Of a stretch of DNA of 64,000 nt, positions 23,523 through 33,791 are shown in pieces. The stretch is from Ulva prolifera (taxonomy: Eukaryota > Chlorophyta > Ulvophyceae > Ulvales > Ulvaceae): contig CM041203.1 of assembly GCA_023078555.1 (NCBI GenBank), forward strand, positions 701,481 through 765,480. The letters run 5' to 3'. The position numbers and the translations under genes were made by a program. The notes beneath the pieces were generated by a model. That model saw nothing but the letters and a program-made list of their open reading frames with translations, was not told the origin of the DNA and searched no databases. Numbering within the stretch: the stretch's first letter is position 1; every line of letters starts with the position of its first letter.

Positions 23523-25672
23523 ACTTGAGATGATTCACGGAGCTGCAGAGTTTTGATGATCAATGTAGATGATTGACGCTATCGACAGAACACCACTGTC
23601 GCAACACGCGCAAGTACGCAACACAGACACCGACTCGAGGTGCACATCGCGCTGCGCTCACAGGGCCAGAATAGCAGAAGGGAGGCGGAACAAGTCACGA
23701 CCTCGAAATTGTTGAGCGGTGAAGCGCAGGTACGCATGGCGTCCATGCGTCCGCCCTGTCATTCGCTCGAGCTCGAGGAAGCGAGGGTATACTAGCCCAC
23801 CTGTAGAACCCACGTCATGACGCGACGAGGTGCTGTTGCGAGCGGCACGAGTAGCTGCGCAAAAGCAATCCTGTGATATCTCGAGATGCACAGCCACCGT
23901 GTACAGCTTCATCCCGTGTAAGCGACTTGCTGACGAGCAGCGGCAGCAGGATAAATTCGAGGGCGCCCGTGCATGCGCCACCGCGAGAGAATCCTGCCAG
24001 TGCCTCCATTCTCCAGGCACACAGCCCCGCCAAGAATTCGCTTTTTATAGGCCACCGGGGCAGGCAGATTCGACACCACAATACAGCCAGAAGTATAGGT
24101 GGCCAGCAAGGCCAGATCTGTCGACGCTGCCACGATGTTGAAGGGCCGGCTTGAGATCTGCGCCCTCCGTGGACACTGAGGGCGGCTCCACACGGTCCTG
24201 CCCAGAAGGTAGATGGTCCATTCCCGCTGCCACCAGTGGTCCCCGTGTAGTCGCATGCAGGCTGCTGCATGTATCGCCTTGAGCAAATGCCGGCGGCACA
24301 CCACGTCAGCAGGTACCTGCACTACCGTGCGCCTGCTATGATCAGCCTGCTGATGTCACAGGCTAAGCGACCCCCCGTCGTCGCCCTTTCATCACTACCA
24401 TACCTGCTTCATATCGTTGCTGGCTTCTCGGGCTAAAGGGCTCCGCCCTGCCGGCTCGTCGCGCATGGCACCCGCAGCTGCATGCAAATAAGTCTTGAGG
24501 CGCCCCGAGGTCTGCTGGACGCTGTGGAAGTGCCGCGCATGAAAAAGAGCTGCGCATGACATCAGTACAGACCGTCTGGACATGCATTGGGTGGCTGCAT
24601 GCCATCGCTGCAGCTGGGCTCTCCTAGAGCTCTGCGGCACCGGGAATACTTAGGCTCCATGGCCGGCCGGTACAGCCGCCCCAGTGCAATAATTTGCAGC
24701 CTGACCAACCCGTCCGTATGCTGACCAGCCAGGCATGAGACCATAGCTAGACTGGGCCTGAGTTGGCGCCTGGGAGTTGCAGCAGGGTCCGGAACGGCGA
24801 CAAGATCACATACAACCACATACAATTTTACAATCCTCCAGTAAGAGCCGCCACATCGAAGCCACCACAGCATCGTGTACAAGGCTGCACACCGCCAGAA
24901 GAATGTATCACACTGGCGGGCTCAGCAGGTCCGCAGCACAGTCGCACCCACGCGCCACATAGGACGGTGTGCACCAAGCGCGGCGCCGGGGGTGCGCGCC
25001 CGGGCGCCTGTATGATTCAGGCGCAGGGGGCTCCATGAAGCCGTGCGTGTGTCTGTGAGAGGGGGTCCTGCATAGGTGTGGGTACATCTGTACTTGTAGC
25101 TTTGCAGCCGCGGATGCTGCGTGCACGCACGAACATGCATATGGTGGTCAAATTCTGCATGGCGTGCTTCCGCAAATGGCTGAGGCTGCCGGTGTATGGG
25201 GCCCGCACGGGAGTGTGGTGCGGGGTGTGTGGCTCGAGGTGAGCGCGGTGCGGTGCCGGCGGCGGTGCTGGCCGCCCCAGAGACCGTTATGATTGCAAGC
25301 CTGTACACGCATATAATCGCCAAGCCCCTATAGACATTATATATGATGTGCATGTGGCCTGGGGGCCTACGGTCAAGCGCCCCAACATACACCACAGACT
25401 CTGGCCCTTCCTACCCTGAAGCCTGGAAGGATATCAGGGACGTGCAATGATGGATGGAGCTCGAGCACTCCAGCACCAGGCCCCAGAGGCGTGCGTCGGG
25501 CCGGGGCGTGGTGCGTTTGACTGCATGTACTTTGGTGACCATCAGCACCGCACTCCATGAGCGAAGGGACGTTCTTGTGCAGAGTCTGCGGGCTTGTGCA
25601 TTCCGGGGGGCCTGCTGGCCATGAGTGCGATGGACCCACATCAGTACTCTACAGCACGTGCTCTACATGACC
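23523..25672. other. Gene-poor stretch; possible unrecognised minus-strand gene at 23658-24320
   Basis: Minus-strand frames contain protein-like runs: SSRPFNIVAASTDLALLATY with SGCIVVSNLPAP (about 24150-24050), and MKLYTVAVHLEISQD with YPRFLELERMTGRTHGRHAY (23910-23720) ending in a stop at 23658. They could be exons of one gene upstream of and co-oriented with the demethylase gene, but splice junctions were not resolved and no family was recognised. From about 24900 to 25650 the DNA is GC-rich with no supported gene. Confidence 0.25.
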
Positions 25673-25990
25673 ATTTTTTGGCGGGGGGATTGCCCGCTGA
25701 AATTTTCGAATTTCAGAGGTGTTACCCCTCTGAGGCTTGTGGGTCTCAGAGGGCTAGCCCGCTGTAATGCTGTGATTCCAGAGGGATGCCAAAATACGTG
25801 TTTGCTCGCTCCGCTTTTCTTTTTGCTCGCTCAGGTCACGCTGTCTGAACATCCCGTTCGCTTCGCTCGCGTGGTACGTTTTCTAGCGGGCAAGCCCCCT
25901 GCTACATCCAGATGCCAGTGGGCTGCGCCCGCTGACATCTACTCTATCAGCCCGTTTTCAGCGGGCGAAAGCGCTGCATGCCCAAGGGTC
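25673..25990. other. Organelle-like intergenic sequence (possible NUPT/NUMT)
   Basis: The segment is built from GCCCGCTG/CAGCGGGC words, CTCAGAGGG runs, and CGCTCGCTCCGC / TTCGCTTCGCTCGCG tracts, with small inverted repeats such as GAAATT-TTCG-AATTTC. Such GC-rich hairpin spacers are typical of trebouxiophyte plastid and mitochondrial intergenic DNA and are unlike the flanking nuclear sequence. No organellar gene is included, so origin is inferred from composition only. Confidence 0.4.
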
Positions 25991-26790
25991 CATGCTGCAG
26001 CTAAAAGGGAGAACGAACTGTATGGTGATCGCCATGAATCTACTTGCCACGAAGTTTGATACCTCTTATGCTGCTCGGGGAGCGATCTGGCGCTGGGCGC
26101 CAATGCAAACTGGTGTCATGTCAGCCTGACTCATGTGCCTGTTGCGTGCTGAGGTGTCGGGCTGCACATGCATGTGCAGAATCTCCAACCTCGCAAATCG
26201 CACGCATGTTCGGCAGGTCGTGCCTCTCCTCTGATGGACAAACGGCTGCTATAGGAAGCCGTCAGCTGTGCTATCGCCGGCCTGACGATGCGTATCTAAA
26301 AAACACGTAGCTCGACAGGCCAACGCTGCAATCCTTCAGCTCGTGGCCATGCATGCGCGACTCCCGGTGACAAAGCGGATGCGATTTCTGAACACCAGTG
26401 CGACTCGCAGGCGAGGCGCCAGCTCTAGAACGCATTGAATAGGCATGACCATTTTCCTGGGGGTTATGCTACATTGTGTGCTGTTCCTGGCTTGAAATTC
26501 CCACAAATCTTGTGCTTCACCGCCATAGGCACTATTCCTGCTGTGTAACTTGAGACATTCCTGCTTCAGCTCTCCACGGTGCGGGTTATGATCTGGCCCC
26601 ACGATATGCCATGCGCCATGAACTGTGCCATTATTATTCCTGTGTCGCTGACGTAGGGCTCTTTCACGGATAAAGTGGCCCGTCAACCGTAGGAGAATTG
26701 CTGCATGCACTGAATCGGGCCAACACAAACTGATGTGCACTCTTGCAGAAGACCAAGGGACGCGGTCACACGTGAATTGTAGCCGAAGCT
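25991..26790. other. No supported gene; upstream region of HPR
   Basis: Frames of up to 134 codons on the minus strand (26336-26740) have no recognisable motif and an irregular composition. The promoter of the hydroxypyruvate reductase gene should lie at the right end. Confidence 0.35.
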
Positions 26791-29090
26791 ATGCTACGGC
26801 GCGCGTCGGCCCTAGCCGGGAGCAACCTCCGTCCGATTCTTTCCAACCCCGGCGCCCAGCGCCTGATTCAAAGCAGCGTGTCTGGCATTCCTGTCGAGGT
26901 GAACCTCTCAACATCAATGCAGCTGGTATCTGAAGCCAGGGTCTTCAAATCGGAAGCTTCTGCAGACTAGTTTTACCGATTCAAATGTTTGTCGAAGTGG
27001 TCAAGCCAGTAAGCTGTATCACTGCTCTCAGAAAACCTATCGCCGAATCATGACGCAAGAACTGTTCATGTAGCAGCATACATGACTACAGCATTCCAAA
27101 CCACGTAGAATGCGTGCAGAATGCGTCTCGTACAGCACCCTGAACCCAGCCCTACAAACGCCCCAATCAGCCGTGCCGCCCAGAACATCACACCTGCCAG
27201 GCACAAGCACATAAGCCGCGCCCCATCATCTGACATCTGCCCCATGTGCTCGCTTCTGATGCAGTACCGTTGGAACCTCAACAGGGTTACATGCAAAATT
27301 GCATCTGCAGTGCTATCGCTGTGCAACTGATCCATGCATTTCTCATGTCAGATGGTTCTAGGCAGGATCTCTTGCTATGCGCAGGTCCACAATGAATCTG
27401 GTGACAAGAGGGTGCTAGTCACCAAGAACCTGCCAGGGACACGATGGCTAGAGGTTTTGACTGCAAGCAACTGCCGTGTCGAGGTCTGCACCTCTCCCCA
27501 GACGATCCTGGACGTCCCCACGATCGAGAAACTAATCGGTGATCGTTGTGATGGCGTAATAGGGCAGCTGACAGAGGACTGGGGCAAGCAGCTGTTTCGG
27601 TCGCTCAAATCGGCCGGCGGCACTGCGTACAGCAACTATGCTGTGGGATACAACAACGTAGACGTGCCAGCTGCCACCAAGTGCGGGATCCCTGTCGGGA
27701 ACACCCCAGGTCTGCCCTGAACACTACGGCCCTGCGCCCTGGTGCAGTGTCTTGTTTGCAGTGTGCCCTGCTGTACGTGCTGCCCGACTGGTGCAAGCAA
27801 CAGTTGCAGCACAGCACATGGATGTGTAACATACCAAGGCAGGTATGCAAGTGCATTTGCATTGCTCGGCACAAGTCGCAGAGAATGTGCAGTGCCATAC
27901 ACACAATGTAGTGAGTCATGCAGCGCATAGATAGACTTGCCATGCTCGCTGGATGGCCCTGTGTCGCTGCGGTCATGCATACGGGTGCGGCACTGTCTTT
28001 GTGCAGCCGTCTGTCCGGGCCCTCCAAGTGCAAGTCTTATGCAGGGAACTCAGCACAGACGATGTGTTGTACATGCAGGTGTGCTGACGGAGACCACTGC
28101 AGAGCTGGCTGCAGCACTGACACTATCTGCGGCCCGGCGAGTAGCTGAAGCTGATGTCTTCATGCGTGGTGGCCAGTACAAGGGCTGGCTGCCCGATCTG
28201 TTTGTGGGTCTGCTGCTGCAGAACAAGACTGTTGGCATCATTGGGGCTGGCCGCATTGGCGCCGCATATGCCCGCATGATGGTGGAAGGCCACAAGATGG
28301 ACCTCGTATATTATGATCCGTACCCCAACAAGCACCTGGAGCAGTATGTGACTGATTACGGAGCCTTTCTCAAAGAACGAGGCGAGCGACCCGTGTCTGT
28401 GAAGCGTGTGGACACAGTCAACGAAGTGCTGCAGCAAGCTGACGTGCGCCTCTCACTGTGTGCCTGTGCTGCATTTCGAAGGTGTCGACGTGCCTATAGG
28501 GGCTTGGCCGTGCAGGCCTGTGATGGCTAGGCTGCTATGGCCATGCTGAGCAGGGGTTTTACTGTCCTGAATGTGGTGATGCGTATGGCTGCTCGCTGAG
28601 GGACTGGCGCAGTGTTGATGCCTTTTTGACGGTGGCGTGTGAGGTGCAGGTGGTGAGCTTGCACTGCAACCTGGATGAGTCCACACGGCACCTGATGAAT
28701 GCGGAGCGATTGAATACAATGAAGGAGAGCTCCATTCTCATTAATGCTGCACGGGGTCCATGTATAGATGAAACCGCACTTGTAGCACACCTCAAAGCAA
28801 ATCCAACTTTCTATGCGGGGCTGGACGTGTTTGAGGATGAGCCGGCGATGAAGCCTGGCCTTGCAGACTGTGCCAATGCAGTCATTGTGCCACACATTGC
28901 ATCAGCGTCATTGTGGACTCGGGGAGGCATGGCTACGCTGGCTGCATGCAATGTTGCTGCAAGGCTCCAGGGGCACCCGGTGACCTCCAGCTCTGACATG
29001 GCGCCGTTCGTTGATGGGCCGTTCAACGAAATCCCAAAGGCGTCACCGAGCATTGTCAACGCGAAAGACCTTTCCCTCGAGATCAGGTAA
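26791..29090 (+). CDS. HPR1: NADH-dependent hydroxypyruvate reductase (photorespiration), with predicted presequence
   Basis: Exons 26791-26898, 27385-27709, 28079-28443 and 28650-29090 join in phase. Exon 1 encodes MLRRASALAGSNLRPILSNP, an Arg/Ser-rich stretch without acidic residues, consistent with a mitochondrial (less likely plastid) targeting peptide. The rest is a D-2-hydroxyacid dehydrogenase: IGQLTEDWGKQLF, YSNYAVGYNNVDV, GNTPG/VLTETTAELAAAL, the NAD-binding VGIIGAGRIGAAYARMMVEG, INAARGPCIDE, GLDVFEDEPAMKPGL with catalytic Glu, and PHIASAS with catalytic His. It converts hydroxypyruvate to glycerate in the glycolate pathway. The C-terminus is SIVNAKDLSLEIR; the peroxisomal SKL of land-plant HPR1 is absent, which with the presequence argues for mitochondrial localisation, as proposed for Chlamydomonas. 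Confidence 0.93.
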
Positions 29091-29395
29091 ACGGCAAATA
29101 GATCGCTCCACGCATGTTTTGCAGACTCACTAGCCACTCTTGAGCAAGGTCTTGAGCCTAGTAGCAGTCTGATGGTAACAGGAGCGGTTCTTTTTACAGA
29201 ATTTTTGTAAGTAATGTAGTTGCTTCTGCAAGCAATCGTACTCTTTCATTTGGCTATTATTCATCTCGTCTTGTCATTGTTCGTCCCTACACAAGTATTC
29301 CGATCCACATGCAAGTAGTCCTTTGTTCGACAGCTGCTTTGTGACATGCTGGCGCTGGAGCTCATCTAGAAATCATGCCTCTGTTCGGTGCTGCC
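29091..29395. other. Intergenic between convergent genes
   Basis: Short 305-bp stretch with no coding potential, presumably 3' untranslated regions of HPR and the SQ-rich gene. Confidence 0.45.
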
Positions 29396-31562
29396 TTACT
29401 TACGCACTGCCCCTGTGACCTTGCCTACCCCCTGCTGCTCAGCTGAAGCCGAGACGGCAATCCCAGGCTGACTACCTACAGGCTGGCTCAATGTGAAATC
29501 CTGACTCGGAAATAAGCTCTGACTGAGCTGCAACTGGTGCCGCAGTTCCTGGCTGAAAGGACCTGCCTTGAAATCCTGGCTCATGACGTCAGGTCCAGAC
29601 AACTCAGGCTGCAGCATTGGCAATGATTGACTGAATGGATCAACATTCCCCTGACTGAAAAGGAACAGTGGGTCCTGTGACGGGCCTTCTTGCAGGCTCT
29701 GAATGAATGCCATCTGGCTGGCAGGAAATGGCTCATCCTGGCTAAGTTCGGGTGTTCCCCGCCCGCCACCGCTCTTCCCTGCATCACCAGCCACACCCTT
29801 GCCACCATCCTGTCGCTGTGAACCTGCCCCAGGCCGGGCCGCACCCTGCATCCCACCATCTATCCCACCTGCAAACAGCGTTGCCTGCCACACAGCTTGG
29901 CTCAACAACACAGACAGACAAGCTAGCAAAAACTCCCACAATGAAGACGGTGAGCATGCGACGCCGTTGGTGTATCGGGCTTCACCAGATGAAGTGCAAG
30001 TGGTGCCACACCTGGCGGTATTGGGATACGGCCAGCAGCATTGCCCTGTGATAAGAGGAGTCGTTGCTGGTAATGCAGCAGCTGCTCCTGCCGCAAGACG
30101 AGCTTCGCCTGCTGCGACACCAAGGACTGATGTGTCTGGGAGCTAGTGGGGGCTGTGATCTGGCCGCCAGAGACCTGCCTGCCCACTTGGGGCATCAAAT
30201 GGAGAAGAGCGGCAAACACCTGCGAAAGGCTGTCATTGTTCCCAGAAGTGCTGCTGTCGTTGGCCACGACATGCAAGTGCACCGCGGCTGTATCACGCAC
30301 TGTGCAGACAAACACTGCTCCCATGGCGATGTGGATGCTTCAGCTTTGCTTGCCACTTGCCGGCAAGTGGCAGGCAAACATTGCAGCACGAGGTGAGCGT
30401 TTTGCACACCTCAGCTTGTTGTGCTACGCTACCTCGCTCTGCCTCTGACCTCTCTTGCAGCTCATTGATAGAGTTCAGAATATTTTTTAGCAAGGCTTCG
30501 GAATGCCAGTTGCACAAAGCATTTGGTGGCGGAGGAGGCAGACTGTTGTGTGTGGAATTCCCGATATTTGAGAGCGCCGTGGGCAGTCCAGCAGGGCGCA
30601 TGGTTGACTGAGCAGTAACCTTCTGGCGTTTGCACGTTTGTTGACAGGCCGCCTGCAGGGCTCATGGTGATCAAGCATTGCAGGGCAAAGTTGGGCAGGT
30701 CATGCTTAGATGCAGTACATGACAGCTCATGAAATGCTGATACTGGAGTCTCACTGTTGCTGCTTCTTCGCTGCCAGAACGCTTGCCAGAAGTGGATGCT
30801 ACAGGCAGACCTGGAGGGGGTAAACAAGCAGCAAGAGGGTTTTGCATCGCCATCATTTGGGCTTCGTTAACGCCTGCATTATTCAACACCCATGTCCAAC
30901 ATCACCCAGTTTCTGACATCCATGAAGCAGATACTAGAGGCCAGCATGCTGATTGAGCGTCTTTCATCCGGAGCTGTGGCGATGAGGAGCACACCATCTC
31001 GCTGGAGCGGGACAGGCCACTTGTCTGGGTACACGCCCAAAGAGTACACTTGACTCCACACAGCTTCCCAAGGCCGGCCAGTGCCACGCTTTGCACATTT
31101 GCGGGCTTGATCGGCTGTGACGACGTCTCTTTTGAGTGCCCAATTGAATAAATCTGCAATAACATCGCTATCTGGTAAGGAAGACCGGCAATATGGAACT
31201 GGCACAGCGCTATCATGCAGAGGTCAGCATGCCAAACCTGCCAAGTATTGGCCCCATCCATCTGGCAGGCCCCATTTCGGCTGGGGAGCCCCCTCCAAAG
31301 AGGTGGCAAGGTATGCACGAATTTGATCTTCTGAGACTCGGTTACCACCGCTATCCTCACCACCAATACGCAGAAATTTCTCAGACTGAGGCATGAGCTT
31401 TGCAAGAATCCTGATCAGCTGGCGCATTTCGTCCATAGGGCCTCGTCTCGTGGCTCGTGAATTGGCATGCTCCGCCTTGACCAGCTGGGATGTAGCTGCA
31501 GGAGCTGGGGCGCTATACTTGCCAGGCCTGCACCGAAGTTTTATGTTGTGAAATTCAAGCAT
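29396..31562 (-). CDS. Unrecognised nuclear-type protein with SQ-cluster tail
   Basis: The minus-strand ATG at 31562 begins MLEFHNIKLRCRPGKYSAP. Exon 1 (31562-31238) and exon 2 (from 31171) join in phase at GQYLA/DSDVIADLFNW. The N-terminal 200 residues look globular (DEMRQLIRILAKLMPQSEKF, then KRDVVTADQARKCAKRGTGR), and I cannot assign them to a family. Later exons (about 30870-30720, 30600-30440, 30270-30000) are Gln/Pro/Ser-rich, with a helical patch ALLKNILNSINELQERSEAE. The last exon, ending at 29396, has at least ten Ser-Gln pairs in about 100 residues (SQDEPF, SQDPLF, SQDFKAG, FPSQDFTL). SQ clusters are the usual form of ATM/ATR-kinase substrate domains, so a DNA-damage or meiotic role is conceivable but unproven. 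Exon edges after exon 2 are approximate. Confidence 0.55.
30351..30372. repeat. 22-bp perfect palindrome
   Basis: TGCCACTTGCC followed directly by its reverse complement GGCAAGTGGCA. It lies in a probable intron of the SQ-rich gene; flanking GCTT and GGC bases weakly extend the symmetry. No function is implied. Confidence 0.85.
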
Positions 31563-32530
31563 GGACTAGCAAATGCACAAGTTTGTGATTCTAATCTGTG
31601 TTTACTTCGTTGTTGGCAGGCTATTGTGCTGTGAAACCATATCGTAGCAACCATGGTTCGATCGCAGTGTGGAAGCGAAGCGAACACTTGCAGCGCTAGA
31701 TATCAAAACCTAGCATGCGACGAGAAAACGCAAAGGGCAAATTTATGGCGCGCACTCTGCTTCCAACACTTTGAACGCCTGAGCTCCAGCATTTTCGTCT
31801 GTATTTGTGTTGACGGACGCGAACGGAAGCTGGGTAGGGACGCTCGCAGGCGCACTCTTAGTTTTCGGCCTCACCATTTCACGCCGAACAAACAAATGCG
31901 ACGAAAACAGCTCTTCAGTGCATCTACCGTTCCTTTGATAGTGCAACAAGGCCGGACCGCGGTGGAGTCAATTGTGCCAGCTCGCAGCACGGGGCACAGC
32001 ACGCTGCATCGATGATCGTCTGGAAACAAATGGGCATGCGCACAGTACTTGAGAATCACAATAGCCCTTCTTGCGTAATACTGATACGAACTAGAGCGCT
32101 GCTTCGTCCAATGTTGATTAGACTCTCAGAAGTGCACCAAGACGACTCATCGTCATCGAAGCACAAAAATATCACCCAGCATGAGCACAAACACCATCAA
32201 GGTCTCCCCACGAGCGATTTATTATAAACATCTTGAATCTTGTGCGTGTATTCCTTTGTTGAGACATGCCGAGGGGATATGCATGGCAGGATGCAGGATG
32301 CCATGCGTGGCTCGTGAGCACGTAGGTGATGGTCCGAGGGCGGTGCGCCCGCCGTGTCTCTTGACGTTTCAGCCGTGTTTTCTTCATGCATACACAGAAA
32401 TTTGAGTTGCATCACTACGTAAACAACAACTTTGTCTGTCCGCGACTGTGACACGGAGCGATCGCAGCTGTAGCTTTGAGCTCTTTGAAATAGTCCCTCC
32501 CTGGTAATATCAATTGTTGAAGCAAATAAC
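31563..32530. other. Divergent promoter region between SQ-rich gene and NFU
   Basis: About 970 bp with only short unrecognisable frames. It separates two divergent genes and should contain both promoters. No specific site was identified. Confidence 0.4.
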
Positions 32531-33703
32531 ATGCATTCTTGCGTTCGCGGCACTCAGTTTGCACCTTTTTCAATCCCCAGGAAGGCTGGTGCAGCCGTCT
32601 CCGATCTTGCTGGGCCGAGGTCGGCTTTCGTCCGGCAACGCCGAGGACAAATGCTTTCACACCAGCCCCAACAACGCCGATATACAGGTCTGTTCCAGCG
32701 CACAGCATGCTCAGTGCTGCGTGGTGCCTACGTTTACTCGTTGGCGGAGCTGCATCACCTCAGCCCGAGCGTGCACAGGTGTATGCCGGGCAGCAGCCAG
32801 TGATACGCTGGCCCTATCAGAGGACAATGTGGAATCAGTGCTAGATGAGGTGCGACGCTCACTCCTGCTGTTGTGAGTAAGATATGTAGGAGTGTGCGTG
32901 TTGTGATCAGGTGAGTGCTTGCGAAGAGGCGCACAGAGCTTTTTGGAATGATGGCACTATCTCCGAGATATTGCTTCAACTGTCAGATATTCTATGGCTT
33001 GATGTCTCGCCATCAGTCATCTAAGCTGTCGATAATGCTGCAAATGATGGCCTAGTCCGGTTGCAGCATTGCTAGGCATGTGCCTGCCTGGCAGTCACGT
33101 CAATGATGGCGCTCTCTTGCTATGGGATAGCGCAAAGACGCCCTCACATCAAATAGCTTTATCTCGAGCTATCATGCTGTTGACACATGATGCCATGTGT
33201 GCAGGTAAGGCCGTACCTCATGGCTGATGGCGGCAACGTCGAGTTCGTAGAGATTGATGGTCCAATTGTAAAGCTCAAGTTGCAGGGCGCATGCGGCTCA
33301 TGTCCTTCCTCCACAACCACAATGACCATGGGAATCGAGCGGAGATTGAAAGAGCGAATTCCAGAAATTTTGGAAGTCGAACAGGTGATGCATTGCACTT
33401 TTGTATGACAGGCTGAATGTGCTTAGATGTAAATCAGGAGTAGCACTGGCTCGCGATGTGCAGATTATGGATGAGGTGCAAGGTTTAGATCTAACGGAGG
33501 AGAATGTAGAGACCACATTAGACGAAATTCGGCCTTACCTCGTTGGAACAGGCGGAGGAGAGCTTAGCTGCGAGGGCATCGATGGTCCAATTGTGAAAGT
33601 GAAGATCACAGGGCCCGCAGCAAATGTGATGACAGTTCGTGTGGCAATTACACAAAAATTGAGGGAGAAGATCCCTCTGATTGCCGCTGTACAGTTGGTA
33701 TAG
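32531..33703 (+). CDS. NFU: Plastid NifU-like iron-sulfur scaffold with two NFU domains
   Basis: Exons 32531-32687, 32779-32849, 33205-33384 and 33464-33703 join in phase. The N-terminus ([20 protein letters not shown], then Ser/Arg/Gln-rich sequence) is a plausible plastid transit peptide. The first NFU domain contains [24 protein letters not shown] and the cluster-binding CGSCPSS. The second domain ([20 protein letters not shown], then GPIVKVKI) has GPAAN in place of CxxC, so it cannot ligate a cluster. This arrangement is that of plant plastid NFU1-3, which transfer 4Fe-4S or 2Fe-2S clusters to photosystem I and other stromal targets. It converges with the CLC gene, with 88 bp between their coding ends. 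Confidence 0.92.
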
Positions 33704-33791
33704 CGATTCACTGATTGTTGTACTCTACCCGTATCAATGAGTGTGTCATATGTAAAAGTGTTCCCTTTTATCTTGCATCAACGGTGCGGCG

